A stretch of 64,000 nt of DNA from NCBI GenBank assembly GCA_963674625.2, contig CAXXXO010000001.1:1-64000 (forward strand), read 5' to 3'. Below, in pieces: positions 42,545 to 52,263 of the stretch (the stretch's first letter is position 1; every line of letters starts with the position of its first letter). The translations under genes were made by a program, and so were the position numbers. Origin of the DNA: JALHFZ01 sp963674625 (GTDB lineage Bacteria; Synergistota; Synergistia; Synergistales; Aminobacteriaceae). The notes below the pieces were generated by a model that was not told the origin of the DNA, did no database searches, and saw only the letters and a list, made by a program, of their open reading frames with translations.

Positions 42545-44455
42545 TCAGATGTCGAGGTTCCGCACTTCGTGGGCGTGGGCGGTGATGAAGTCCCGCCTCG
42601 GCTCCACCTTGTCCCCCATGAGGATGCTGAAGTATTCCTCCACCTCCATGAGATCGTCGATCTCCACCCTCTTGAGGGTCCGGTTCGTCGGGTCCATGGT
42701 GGTCTCCCAAAGCTGGGAGGGGTTCATCTCTCCAAGCCCCTTGTACCGCTGCACCGATATTTTCGACGGGTCCGAAGAACCGTCCAGGATGGCCCGAAGC
42801 TCCTTCTCGGTATAGCAGTAGGTCACGGTTTTTCCCTTCTGCACCCGGTAGAGGGGGGGCTGGGCGAGATAGAGAAACCCCTTTTCGATGAGGAGGGGCA
42901 TGTGCCGGTAGAAGAAGGTGAGCAGCAGGGTGCTGATGTGGGCTCCGTCCACGTCGGCGTCGGTCATGATGATGATCTTGTGGTACCTGAGCTTGGCCGC
43001 ATCGAAGTCGTCGCCGATACCTGCCCCGAGGGTCTGGATCATGGTGCGGATTTCGTTGTTCGCAAGCACTTTGTCGAGGCGGGCCTTTTCCACGTTGAGA
43101 ATTTTTCCCCTCAAGGGGAGAATGGCCTGAAAGCTGCGGTCCCGGCCCTGCTTCGCGCTGCCTCCGGCGGATTCTCCCTCCACGATGTAGACCTCGCTGT
43201 TCTCGGGATTCTTGCTCGAGCAGTCCGCCAGCTTGCCCGGCAGGCCCATGCCCGTCATGGCGGTCTTCCGCACCAGCTCCCGGGCCCGTTTGGCGGCTTC
43301 CCTGGCCTGGCGGGCCTTGATGGCCTTTTCGACCACGACCTTCACGACCTGGGGGTGCTCGTCGAACCAGGCGAGGAGCCCTTCATAGACGATGGAGTCG
43401 ACGATCCCCTTCACGTCGCTGTTGCCGAGCTTCGTCTTCGTCTGCCCCTCGAACTGGGGGTTCGAGAGCTTGACGGAAATCACGCAGGTGAGCCCTTCCT
43501 TGAGGTCGTCGCCGCCGAGATTGTCGTCCTTCTCCTTGAGCTGCTTGCTCCGCCGGGCCGCTTCGTTCACCGCCCGGGTGAGGGCCGTCCGGAGGCCCGA
43601 GACGTGAGTTCCCCCCTCCATGGTGTGGATGAGGTTGGCGAAGCCGAAGACCCTTTCGAGATAGCTGTCGTTGTACTGAAGGCCGAGGTCGACTGAGACG
43701 CCCTCCTTTTCGCCCGAAATGGTGATGGGGTCGGGAAAGAGGGTCGTTTTGCCCCGGTTGAGATATTCTATAAAGGAACGGATGCCCCCCTCGTAGCAGA
43801 AATCCCTGATCTTGCCGTCCCGCCGGTCGTCGAGGCAGATGGACAGGCCCGGATTCAGGAAGGCCATCTCCCGGAGACGGGCGCTCAGCACTTCGGGGGA
43901 GTATTTCACCTCTTCGAAGATGGTGCTGTCGGCGAGAAAGTGAATCGTCGTCCCCGTCTCCTCCGTGGGTATGGGATCTGAAAGCTCAGTCACGGGCATT
44001 CCCCGCTCGAACCTCTGGGAGCGGGATTCACCGTTTCGCTGAATGGTGATCTCGAGCCATTCCGAGAGGGCATTCACCGCGGACACTCCCACGCCGTGGA
44101 GACCGCCGCTGACCTTGTAGGCCTGGTTGTCGAATTTGCCCCCCGCATGGAGGGTGGTGAGGACGACCTCGGACGCCGGGCGTCCGTTGGACGGATGGGG
44201 GTCGGTGGGGATGCCCCGGCCGTTGTCCTCCACGGTGATGCTTTCGTCCTCGTGGAGGGTCACCAGGATGCGGGTGCAGTACCCTCCGATGGCCTCGTCC
44301 ACGGAGTTGTCCACCACCTCGTAGACCAGGTGGTGAAGCCCCCGGGGTCCGGTATCGCCGATGTACATGCTCGGCCTTTTTCGAACCGCCTGAAGGCCTT
44401 CGAGGACCTGGATATCCCGCGCGGTGTACTGACGGACCGCAGCGCTTGTCGACAT
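42545..44455 (-). CDS. gyrB: DNA gyrase subunit B
   Basis: 636 residues, full length. The GHKL ATPase shows EVVDNSVDEAIGGYC, VEDNGRGIPTDPHP and GGLHGVGVSAVNALSEWLE; the transducer has KTKLGNSDVKGIVD. The TOPRIM part has YIVEGESAGGSAKQGRDR, ILPLRGKILNVEKARLDKVL and IMTDADVDGAHISTLLLTFF, and the C-terminal gyrase B box is QRYKGLGEMNPSQLWETTMDP. Four bases separate it from remB, so the two are one transcript ending at the hairpin at 42493. gyrA is not in the window. Confidence 0.97.
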   Translation of the reverse strand: MSTSAAVRQYTARDIQVLEGLQAVRKRPSMYIGDTGPRGLHHLVYEVVDNSVDEAIGGYCTRILVTLHEDESITVEDNGRGIPTDPHPSNGRPASEVVLTTLHAGGKFDNQAYKVSGGLHGVGVSAVNALSEWLEITIQRNGESRSQRFERGMPVTELSDPIPTEETGTTIHFLADSTIFEEVKYSPEVLSARLREMAFLNPGLSICLDDRRDGKIRDFCYEGGIRSFIEYLNRGKTTLFPDPITISGEKEGVSVDLGLQYNDSYLERVFGFANLIHTMEGGTHVSGLRTALTRAVNEAARRSKQLKEKDDNLGGDDLKEGLTCVISVKLSNPQFEGQTKTKLGNSDVKGIVDSIVYEGLLAWFDEHPQVVKVVVEKAIKARQAREAAKRARELVRKTAMTGMGLPGKLADCSSKNPENSEVYIVEGESAGGSAKQGRDRSFQAILPLRGKILNVEKARLDKVLANNEIRTMIQTLGAGIGDDFDAAKLRYHKIIIMTDADVDGAHISTLLLTFFYRHMPLLIEKGFLYLAQPPLYRVQKGKTVTYCYTEKELRAILDGSSDPSKISVQRYKGLGEMNPSQLWETTMDPTNRTLKRVEIDDLMEVEEYFSILMGDKVEPRRDFITAHAHEVRNLDI

Positions 44456-44458
44456 GTG

Positions 44459-44671
44459 CTATTTTCCTCCCATTCGTGACCGAAGAGACCGGGCGGCAGC
44501 CCTTGCCTCTTTGCGGAAAGCGTTGTATCTTTTACGAAGCGTTTCGGGCCGAAAGCCCGTCGCCAGAAGTGTTCCGTCCCTGAGATAAACGGCTGTCTCT
44601 TTCCCGTGGCGTACAAGGGCGACAACCCTGCGGATGGAGACGATGCCCTGTCCTTCAAGAGGAATAAACAT
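44459..44671 (-). CDS. remB: Extracellular matrix regulator RemB-like (DUF370)
   Basis: 70 residues from ATG 44671 (GGAG 8 bases upstream; a GTG at 44680 overlaps the binding site and is less likely). The protein opens MFIPLEGQGIVSIRRVVALV, and YLRDGTLLATGFRPETLRKR matches the DUF370/RemB family. The gene stands immediately before gyrB, the same neighbourhood as Bacillus remB (yaaB). RemA relatives are DNA-binding regulators of matrix genes; the role of the B form is unclear. Confidence 0.8.
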   Translation of the reverse strand: MFIPLEGQGIVSIRRVVALVRHGKETAVYLRDGTLLATGFRPETLRKRYNAFRKEARAAARSLRSRMGGK

Positions 44672-44707
44672 ATTTTTCACTCCGTTTCATGCTTCTGAAA
44701 CCAGTAT

Positions 44708-44713
44708 ATTATA
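44708..44713 (-). promoter_or_regulatory. -10 element of remB-gyrB
   Basis: TATAAT on the reverse strand at 44713-44708, 37 bases before remB ATG 44671. The -35 at 17-18 bases is poor (TGTACT). Confidence 0.5.
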
Positions 44714-44806
44714 CCAAAAAAATCTCTTGAAGTACAGGCTTGAAAAGGGCGAAAACCCTGTAGCTATCCGGTTTTGCGTTGAGAGAAGAGAGAAGGGGAA
44801 AAAGGC

Positions 44807-45709
44807 ATGGACATGGGGCGGATCGGACACGGAATGAGGCGGCAGTTTCTTCGTTTTCTGGTCGAGGTGCGGGCTGAATGGGGGGCTTTTCTCGCCGTGA
44901 CTGCCGGGGTGACCATACAGGCACTGGCGGTGGTGCTCTTCGTGCTGCCGAACCGTTTTCCCGACCTCGGCGTATCGGGGCTGGCAGTGCTTTCGAATTA
45001 TGTCTTTTCCATTTCCCCCGCCTGGGTGATCCTCATCCTCAATACCCTGCTCATGGCCTGGGCGTGGAGAGAGCTTTCACCCCGGTTCGTCCTGTGGACC
45101 GCCTGGGCGGTGGTGCTCTTCTCCCTTCTGCTGAAGCTCTTCGAATATGTTCCCGTTCCCGTCATCGGCGACAAGTTCATGGCGGCCATGGTCTCGGGGG
45201 TGCTGCGGGGGCTCGGGGCCGGGCTCGTCTTCCGGGTGGGAGCCTCCACGGGAGGGCTCGACATCCCAGGCGTCGCCCTGAGAAAGCGGTACGGAATCGA
45301 GATGGGGCAGTTCTCCATCTTCATCAACATGGGGATCCTCGCCCTCTCCTTCTTCGTCGTGGGGCTCGACGCCACCATCTACGGGGCGGTGGCCCTCTAC
45401 GTCTTCGGCATCGTGGTGGACAACACCCTCCGCACCTTCGACCGGAGGAAGCAGGCCCTCCTCATCACGTCCATCCCCGACGAGGTCTCGGCCTTCATCA
45501 ACACCGTTCTCCGGCGGGGCACCACCCGACTGTCCGGGGTGGGAGGCTTCTCGAAGCAGGAGCGCCCCGTGCTCATAACCCTCCTTGAGCCCCGGCAGGT
45601 GATGGTGCTGAAGAAGTACCTCGCCGAGAACGACCCGGGGGCCTTCATGTCCGTCACTGACGCCGCCGAAGTGGTGGGGAAGGGGTTCAAGAGCTGGAAG
45701 AGTCTCTAG
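44807..45709 (+). CDS. YitT family membrane protein (DUF2179)
   Basis: 300 residues from ATG 44807, with AGAAGGGG upstream. Five or so helices (FLAVTAGVTIQALAVVLFVLP, then AWVILILNTLLMAW) carry the YitT hallmark RVGASTGGLDIPGVALRKRYG. A cytoplasmic DUF2179 domain follows, with TSIPDEVSAFINTVLRRGTTRL, GVGGFSKQERPVLITLLEPRQ and DPGAFMSVTDAAEVVGKGF. Function is unproven in the family; the tail resembles PII-like sensor domains. Its end overlaps the addA stop on the opposite strand by 23 bases. Confidence 0.88.
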   Translation: MDMGRIGHGMRRQFLRFLVEVRAEWGAFLAVTAGVTIQALAVVLFVLPNRFPDLGVSGLAVLSNYVFSISPAWVILILNTLLMAWAWRELSPRFVLWTAWAVVLFSLLLKLFEYVPVPVIGDKFMAAMVSGVLRGLGAGLVFRVGASTGGLDIPGVALRKRYGIEMGQFSIFINMGILALSFFVVGLDATIYGAVALYVFGIVVDNTLRTFDRRKQALLITSIPDEVSAFINTVLRRGTTRLSGVGGFSKQERPVLITLLEPRQVMVLKKYLAENDPGAFMSVTDAAEVVGKGFKSWKSL

Positions 45710-48700
45710 GGTTCCCTTCGGGAGCCGGCTGTTTCTGCCGGAAGGGGCAGTCGAAGCGGTAGAAGCAGACGGGGCATCGCTCCGCCGCCGGAGAAAATGG
45801 GCCGGAGACGGCCCGGCGGGCCGTTCTCCGGAGAGTCTCTTCCATATCCTGCCACGGTGCCCCCCCGATAACGGCATCCCCTTCGCTTCCCTCCCTCAGG
45901 TGAATCAGCCGCATGTCCACCTTCTTTCCCGGCCAGGCCAGGGAGGCCGCATAGCCGTAGAAAAGCAGCTGGGCCCGGTAGAGGGCCTCCCAGGAGGGAA
46001 GGCTTTCCGGGGCGCTCTCGTCCCGGGCGGTGATCTTGTAGTCCCTTATGCAGATGCTGTCCTCTTCCTCCCACAGAACGTCGACGCTCCCCGTGAGGAG
46101 AGGGCCGTCCGCCATGCGGAAACGGAAGGGGAGCTCCCTCCGAAGGCCGCCCGAAGCGGCTCTTTCGGCCATCCTTTTCCCGGCAGGCAGGCGGGCGAGG
46201 CGCTCCAGCCATCGGACGAGGGTGAGCCGGGCCCCTTCATCCCTCCACACCGACCTCAGGGAGGGGGGCAGGGTCAGGGGGCAGCGGGAGGAGCGCAGGG
46301 CGCCGAGCCCGGACTCCATGAAATTCCACCGGACGAGGAACCAGTGAGCGAAGGAGCCCAGGTCCGCTCCCCCCTGCTCCTCCGAGGAGGGAAGCTCCCA
46401 GATCAGGTCCACCCCCTGGCGGTACTTCATCCGCCAGGCGGCCGGACACCACTGAAAGAGGGAAAAGGACGTGGCGCTGAGCCTTTCGAGGGAGAGCGGT
46501 GCGAGGGAGGGGAGCGAAAGGGTCCGTCCCCCGGTCCCGGGCGGGTCCCCGGCCTTTTCCTCCTGCGGAAGAAGGGGAGGTTCGTTCCCTTCCTCTCCGT
46601 CCCCGGAGTCCGAAGCGGCAAGAAGATCCTCCCCCAGCAGGGAGAGCCACGACCCCTTCGCCGGCTGGGGAAGGCCGTCCTTTCCGCCGCAGGGAGAAGA
46701 GAGAATGAGGCAGTCCCGGGCCCGGGTGCACCCCACGTAGAAGAGCCGCTCCCATTCCTCCCCCTCCTCGGCTTTTTCCAGAAAGACGGCCAGTTTTCCC
46801 GTTTCGGAGGTCTCCTCCCCCCATCCGGAGGGGTATTTCGACGCGCCTGCACCGAGGAGAAGGGAGGGGACCAGGGAATTTCCCCATCCTCTTCCCGGAG
46901 TGTTGTTCAGGTCCACCAGGGCGACGATGGGAAATTCGAGCCCCTTGGCGCTGTGGACCGTCATGACCCGGACCACGTCCTCCTCCTCGCCGAGGGGCGT
47001 CCCCTCCTCCCCTCCGGACCGTACCGCGGCCATCCGGGCGAAGTAGGCGGCGCACCCGGCCGGGTCGCTGCCGAAGACCTCCTCGTATTCCCGCACGAGA
47101 TCAAGCCCCTTCCAGAGATTGGACAGCACGTTCCGCCGCCGCCAGAAGGGCCAGCTGAGCAGCACGGCCTGATTTTTCAGCAGCCCGGCGATGGCGGAGA
47201 AGAGCCCTGCGTATCGGGCGGCAGTGCGCAGTTCTTCGATTCTGCGGGCCGTCCCGGGGTAGAGGTCCTCGACGAGGGGCTCTCCGGGGGCGAAGAGGAG
47301 AGCGACCTGGTCGAGGGAGAGCCCCGAAAAGGGGGTGGCGAGAAAGGAGAGAAGGGCGTGACGGTCATCGGGGAAGGCGATGGTCTGGAGGGCGGCCCGG
47401 AGATCGCCGATCTCCCCCCGGGCGAAGTACTGTTTTCCCCTCTCGAAGGCTACGGGGATGCCGAACCGGGGGAAGAGGGTGTCCTCGAGGGCCGGAAAGG
47501 AGGAGCGGGTTGGGACGAGAATGGTCATGTCCCGCCATTCGGCGGGGCGGAGGGCCTTCAGACGGCTGTCCCAGACGGGCTGCCCTCTCATCCGGCTGAG
47601 GGCTCGGCCGAGGTGCTCGGCCGCTCCCGTTCTGGCCTGGAGCGCCTTTTCCCCCTCTTCTGCGCACCGGATCAGGGGGAGGATGGCCGGGAGGGTGGTC
47701 CCCTCCCGGGCGGCGGCGAGGGCGCCGTCCTCGGGGAAGAGAAGGTCTTCGTAGGCCTGGCCGAGGGAGGGGGAGATACCGTCACGCCATACCCGGCCGA
47801 AGATTTCGTTCACTCCGTCGAGGAGGGCCGGGCGGGTGCGGAAGTTCGTCTGAAGAGGTATGTACCGCGTTCCCTCATCCTGCCTCCCGAGGAGGGCGCC
47901 GAAAAGGGAGGGGTCTGCGTGGCGGAAGCGGTAGATGGACTGCTTGAGGTCTCCCACGAGGAAGATCCTGCTGTCCGGTCCCGCCACGGAGCGGATCAGC
48001 CGGTCCTGGAGGGCGTTCGTGTCCTGAAACTCGTCCACGAGGATCTCCCTGTAGGTCCGCACGGGAGTTCCCTTATCAGCGGAGGGGACAGTCAGCTCGC
48101 CGGCGAGGCGGATCATGTCGTCGAAGGTGACGAGGCCCCGTCTCCGGCGGAATTCCCGAAAGGCGAGCCAGAGGAGGGCCGCAGTCCGGAGCAGGGCGGT
48201 TCGAAGGCGGAAGTCCAGGGGAGTGAGCCCCTTCTCGAGAAAACCCAGGGAGGTCCAGAGGACGGAGAAGTGCTCCCGGTGGTCCTTGAGGGACTCCCCG
48301 AGAAGCTCTCCGAGGAGGAGGGCGGCCTTGCTGTTTCCCGTCCCCGAGAGGTTCTTGAGCAGGTTTTTGAAAAGGTCGTCGGCCAGGGCGAGGAGGAAGT
48401 TTTCTTCCCCGGAGGCGGGCCTGCCGGTCCATCGTTCCCGGAAGGCCGAGAGGCGGCCGTTGAAGGCGCCGGATCCGGGAAGGGGAGATGGAAGGGAGGG
48501 GAGGATATCCTGAAGCCAGAGAGAGGCGGCTTCCCGGGCGGAGGGGAGGGCGATGGCCTTCAGCCGCTCCTCTATGCCGTCCGCAAAGGCAGTGCTCCCG
48601 GCGCTTTCGAGGAGCGTGTCGGGAGTTTCGCCCCGGCTTTCGAGCATATCTGAAAGGCCGAAGGCGAAATCCGTCACGGCGGCGGGTGAATAGGCGTTCA

Positions 48701-49268
48701 GGACGGCGGGAAGATCGTCCCCTGCCTCTTCCAGAAGATCTTCCGGCGTCCTGCCCGAGGGAAGATTGCGCCGGAACCAGTCAAAATCGAGGGAGTCCAG
48801 GGCGTCCCGGACCCTTCGCCCGAAGAGCTCCTCCTCGGGAGGGGTGATGGGCCGGGCGGAGAGACCGGAGGGGAGAAAGAGGGCCTTTTCTCTCAGAATA
48901 TTCAGAGAAAAAGCATGAATTGTGGAGATCGGGGCCTCCTGCAGCTCCTCGGCGGTGCGGGCAAGAAGGCTGCCGTCGGGATCGAGAACCGGGCGGACCT
49001 TTGCGAAGAGGGCGTTTATCCGCTCGGACATCTCCGAGGCGGCCTTCTCGGTGAAGGTGAGGGTCAGGATGTCCCGGGGCCGGACTCCCGGACGGAGAAG
49101 GGCCCGGAGAAAGCGCCAGGCCAGGGTATGGGTCTTTCCCGTTCCTGCCCCGGCCCCGGCCAGGGTGAGAGGGGCGTCGGAGAAGACGGCCTCCTCCTGG
49201 GCCGGAAGCAGCGCGGCGGTCGTTCTTGTGAGCTCCCTGAACCGGGTGAGAAGAAGGTCATTCTCCAT
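45687..49268 (-). CDS. addA: UvrD/RecB-type helicase-nuclease, AddA-like, with extra Fe-S cysteine signature
   Basis: 1193 residues from ATG 49268 (GGAGG upstream), overlapping the addB stop by 11 bp. Helicase motifs: Walker A LAGAGAGTGKTHTLAWRFL, motif Ia DILTLTFTEKAASEM, Walker B LVDEFQDTNALQDRLI, motif III FLVGDLKQSIYRFRHADPSLF, motif V VMTVHSAKGLEFPIVALVDL, motif VI FYVGCTRARDCLIL. The C-terminal RecB-like nuclease has LTGSVDVLWEEEDSICIRDYK. Cysteines occur in FSLFQWCPAAWRMKYRQG and in RCPVCFYRFDCPFR, the four-Cys arrangement normally seen in AddB. It processes double-strand breaks with AddB for RecA loading. Confidence 0.88.
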   Translation of the reverse strand: MENDLLLTRFRELTRTTAALLPAQEEAVFSDAPLTLAGAGAGTGKTHTLAWRFLRALLRPGVRPRDILTLTFTEKAASEMSERINALFAKVRPVLDPDGSLLARTAEELQEAPISTIHAFSLNILREKALFLPSGLSARPITPPEEELFGRRVRDALDSLDFDWFRRNLPSGRTPEDLLEEAGDDLPAVLNAYSPAAVTDFAFGLSDMLESRGETPDTLLESAGSTAFADGIEERLKAIALPSAREAASLWLQDILPSLPSPLPGSGAFNGRLSAFRERWTGRPASGEENFLLALADDLFKNLLKNLSGTGNSKAALLLGELLGESLKDHREHFSVLWTSLGFLEKGLTPLDFRLRTALLRTAALLWLAFREFRRRRGLVTFDDMIRLAGELTVPSADKGTPVRTYREILVDEFQDTNALQDRLIRSVAGPDSRIFLVGDLKQSIYRFRHADPSLFGALLGRQDEGTRYIPLQTNFRTRPALLDGVNEIFGRVWRDGISPSLGQAYEDLLFPEDGALAAAREGTTLPAILPLIRCAEEGEKALQARTGAAEHLGRALSRMRGQPVWDSRLKALRPAEWRDMTILVPTRSSFPALEDTLFPRFGIPVAFERGKQYFARGEIGDLRAALQTIAFPDDRHALLSFLATPFSGLSLDQVALLFAPGEPLVEDLYPGTARRIEELRTAARYAGLFSAIAGLLKNQAVLLSWPFWRRRNVLSNLWKGLDLVREYEEVFGSDPAGCAAYFARMAAVRSGGEEGTPLGEEEDVVRVMTVHSAKGLEFPIVALVDLNNTPGRGWGNSLVPSLLLGAGASKYPSGWGEETSETGKLAVFLEKAEEGEEWERLFYVGCTRARDCLILSSPCGGKDGLPQPAKGSWLSLLGEDLLAASDSGDGEEGNEPPLLPQEEKAGDPPGTGGRTLSLPSLAPLSLERLSATSFSLFQWCPAAWRMKYRQGVDLIWELPSSEEQGGADLGSFAHWFLVRWNFMESGLGALRSSRCPLTLPPSLRSVWRDEGARLTLVRWLERLARLPAGKRMAERAASGGLRRELPFRFRMADGPLLTGSVDVLWEEEDSICIRDYKITARDESAPESLPSWEALYRAQLLFYGYAASLAWPGKKVDMRLIHLREGSEGDAVIGGAPWQDMEETLRRTARRAVSGPFSPAAERCPVCFYRFDCPFRQKQPAPEGNPRDSSSS

Positions 49269-52149
49269 GGTCGTCCTCCTCTTCATCTTCCCGGCCTTCC
49301 TTCCCCGGCCCCTCCTGCCGGCGGCAGAGGACCGAATAGGTGCAGTAAGGGCAGAAGGGCGAATCGTACCGGGGAGGAAAAAGCCCCGAGGCGAAGGAGC
49401 GGGCCGCCTCCTCCATGACCTGCCGGGCACGCTCCTCCAGGGAGGGGAGGTCTCCCCGAACCGCGAGCCAGGGAAGTTTTTCGCTCCCCCGGGCGCCCGC
49501 CTGTCCTCCGTCGCCGAGGCAGAGGTAGACCGAGGCGGCCCGCTCCTCCTCCAGGGTCAGTCCGTAGGACGCGAGCTGCAGGGACGAGCCGAACCGGGAG
49601 GACTGCCCCCCCTTGTAGTCGAAGAGGACCACCCGCCCGTCTGTGAGAACCTCCAGCCTGTCGCATCTCCCCCTGAAGGCGAGTGCTCCGATCCGGCATT
49701 CCGGAAGGGGAAACTCCCTGCGCTGTTCCCGCCTGGACGCGCCGAGTCCCAGGCTTTCCATCTCCTCCTGAAGAGCGGCGAGGCGGAGGGCCTTTGCAAG
49801 CAGGTCATCCCGCTTTCGCTGAAGGCGGCGGTCCGCGTTCAGCCTGGCGTAGGCCGAGGAGACCGCCCCGGGGAATAGTTCTTCAACGAGCTCCGGAAGA
49901 GGTCTCCCCGTGACGAGGCGCTCTCTCCAGGCCCTTTCCCATAGGGTATGGAGAGCCGTCCCAGCGAGATCGGCCCTGTACAGCTCCTCCCTTGGAGATT
50001 CTAGACGGCGGAGATGGCGCATGTAGTACATGTAGGGGCAGGCGTCGTAGTCGTCGATTCCGCTGAGTGAGAAGCTTTCCTCGGGAACCGGCAGGGGGAT
50101 GGCGCAGGGGTCGCCCCGGAAGTACCCCCTTCTGAAAAGCGGAAGGGAGGAGATCTCCACTCCCTCCGCCAGGAGTTCCTCCGGCCCGGGAAGAAGCTCC
50201 CCAAGGGAGCGTTCGAGGCTTTTGCCGTCCAGGGGAAGTAACCACGGCCGGGGAGGGCGGGAGGCCGATTCGAGAAAGGGGGAGGGCGGTAGGGGCCGCC
50301 CTGAATCGTCGCTCAGGGGCCGGAGAAAGATGCACAGTTCCCGGGCGCAGGCGGCGAGGCGGCGGAAGAGGGCCTCCCGCTGGCTCCGCTTTTCCCTCAC
50401 GAGGGGAAGGTGGCTTCTTCCGAGGCCGAGAAGAGGGCTGGCGTGGAGGGTCTCCTTCTGTTCGTCGCTGAGCAGGGGGGACTCCCGAACCTGTCCGGGC
50501 CACGATTTTGCCGTCACCCCGGCGAAGACCCACACGGGGGAGGAGAAGAGCACCGGGGGCGTTCCCGGATAGAGGGCGACGGCGGGCTCGATTGCGGGGG
50601 GAATCCAGGTCATGTTGCTCTCGGCCCAGCGGGAGAGGAAGGCCATGGCCTCCTCGGGGGTAAGAAGGGTCCTGCCCGCCTCCCCGAGGTCCCGGCGGAG
50701 GTCCCGGATGAATGTCTCCTTCTGCTCAGTCTCCATGATCGCCAGGCTCAGCTTGCGGATTTCTCCGTCCAGGGCCGGGGAGTTTTCCGCTCCCCGCAGC
50801 AGCTCTTTCAGCTCGTCCCTTGCAGGGGCGAAGGCCGCAAGGGCGGAGAGCAGCTCCTCGGGCCGGCCTCCCTTCGACAGGGCGTCGGTGAAGCGGAGGG
50901 CCCGATCAAACCCCCGGCTTCCCCGGTCGGGGGGAAATTGCCGGAGAAAACGGATCCATTGCTCCCGCCCCGAGGGGAGGCCAAGGGCGAAGTCCTTCCG
51001 GGGAAAGGCCAGTGGGGCGAAGAGCAGCCCCGACAGAAAATCGGCCGTCTCCCGTGCGGGCCACCCCTCGAAGGCCAGGTCCCGGGCCCGGAGGGCGGTC
51101 TTCCACAGAAGAGAGTCGGCCACGGCCATCCCCTCCTTCAGGGAGAAGGGAAGGCCGTACCGGGAAAAACTCTCCATGACCGAGTCGATGTCGGCGGCAT
51201 CTCCGCAGACGGTGATGGCGCTCCACCCGGGAAAGGGCATCTCTCCCGTCCGGGAGAAGAACCCCTCTCCCGACGCCCAGAAGAAAAGCTCCCGGGCCAG
51301 GGTGTCCGTGGACAGGCGCCGGTCCCCTGCTGCCAGGGAGAGGGCGGTCAGGGGCCCGGAGGAGCCTGAGGCCTTTGCTTCCCCTTGCGGAAACTGCTGC
51401 AGTACGGTATAGAAATCTCCCTCGCCGCACCGGGGAACCCAGAAGTTCAGCTCCGCCCCGGCTCCTGCCAGGGCGTCGAGAAAGTGCATCTGTCCGGAGG
51501 TGAAGCTGAGAAAGCCCACGCAGCAGAGCCGGAGTTTCCGGGCCCAGGGGACGGCCTGCCGGGGATCTTTCCTGATCTGCTCCGTCCCGAGGGAGGGAAG
51601 CTGGGCGCTGTCTGCGAGCCCCTCCGCTTCGAGAAGGGCGAGGTAGTCGCCGTAGAGGCGGCAGAGGATGCCGCTCTCCTCGGAAAGGCGCAGGCACCCT
51701 TCGGAGGGGCATCCGGGGCAGCCGAGGGAGGCGGCGAGTTCGTCCCGGGGGATGTCCTCCCGCAGAAGCTCCCGCAGTGCCTCTCCCGCCATGGCCACGA
51801 AGGCCGGAGCGGCCGTTCCGGGGGGGAGTTCGTCCCCGGCTTCCGCGCGAAGACGGGAGACCAGGAGGCGCACCAGGAGCCAGTGGTCGGGGGGGTCGAT
51901 CTGCACCCTGACTTTCTCGGGAGGGCAGGCCTCGATGAGGGAGCGGTAGAGATCCTCCCACACCCATATTTTCCCCCTCCGGAGGGGAAAGGAGGAGAAA
52001 TCGGCCCTTTCAGGAGGGAAGAGCATGTCCGAGAGGATAGCCTTGTCCCTGGAGGACGGAACGAGAAAAGCCGTTTCGGGAAAGCCCTCCGCTTCCATCT
52101 GAAGAAGGGGCGCCAGTTCTCCCGGATTTCGGTAGGTGTTCAGTTCCAG
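49258..52149 (-). CDS. addB: AddB-like PD-(D/E)XK nuclease/helicase-like subunit
   Basis: About 963 residues. ATG 52098 lacks any ribosome-binding site, and the in-frame upstream codons read LELNTYRNPGELAPLLQ without interruption, with AAGGGAGG 8 bases before a CTG at 52149. I therefore propose a CTG start. The body is a helicase-like fold without a Walker A. The C-terminal nuclease has ALAFRGRCDRLEVLTDGRVV and LFDYKGGQ. The Fe-S cysteines are in YDACPYMYYMRHLRRL and in FCPYCTYSVLCRR. Paired with AddA by overlap. Confidence 0.8.
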   Translation of the reverse strand: MELNTYRNPGELAPLLQMEAEGFPETAFLVPSSRDKAILSDMLFPPERADFSSFPLRRGKIWVWEDLYRSLIEACPPEKVRVQIDPPDHWLLVRLLVSRLRAEAGDELPPGTAAPAFVAMAGEALRELLREDIPRDELAASLGCPGCPSEGCLRLSEESGILCRLYGDYLALLEAEGLADSAQLPSLGTEQIRKDPRQAVPWARKLRLCCVGFLSFTSGQMHFLDALAGAGAELNFWVPRCGEGDFYTVLQQFPQGEAKASGSSGPLTALSLAAGDRRLSTDTLARELFFWASGEGFFSRTGEMPFPGWSAITVCGDAADIDSVMESFSRYGLPFSLKEGMAVADSLLWKTALRARDLAFEGWPARETADFLSGLLFAPLAFPRKDFALGLPSGREQWIRFLRQFPPDRGSRGFDRALRFTDALSKGGRPEELLSALAAFAPARDELKELLRGAENSPALDGEIRKLSLAIMETEQKETFIRDLRRDLGEAGRTLLTPEEAMAFLSRWAESNMTWIPPAIEPAVALYPGTPPVLFSSPVWVFAGVTAKSWPGQVRESPLLSDEQKETLHASPLLGLGRSHLPLVREKRSQREALFRRLAACARELCIFLRPLSDDSGRPLPPSPFLESASRPPRPWLLPLDGKSLERSLGELLPGPEELLAEGVEISSLPLFRRGYFRGDPCAIPLPVPEESFSLSGIDDYDACPYMYYMRHLRRLESPREELYRADLAGTALHTLWERAWRERLVTGRPLPELVEELFPGAVSSAYARLNADRRLQRKRDDLLAKALRLAALQEEMESLGLGASRREQRREFPLPECRIGALAFRGRCDRLEVLTDGRVVLFDYKGGQSSRFGSSLQLASYGLTLEEERAASVYLCLGDGGQAGARGSEKLPWLAVRGDLPSLEERARQVMEEAARSFASGLFPPRYDSPFCPYCTYSVLCRRQEGPGKEGREDEEEDDHGE

Positions 52150-52263
52150 CGGAGGGACCTCCCTTGGATGGGTTCAATTCAGTAATAGTGTAGCATACAA
52201 TTATTCTCTTCCGTGGTAGAATTTTAAGGACAGTAAAAATCTTGACCAAGGAGGAAAAATCCG

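Noticed and set aside
42380..43696. Plus-strand open frame of 438 codons inside gyrB
   Set aside because: Pure antisense shadow of conserved GyrB codons.
45900..48653. Long plus-strand open frame of 917 codons inside addA
   Set aside because: It is antisense to a gene with all helicase motifs, and its translation is Gly/Pro/Glu-rich low-complexity text typical of GC-rich shadow frames.
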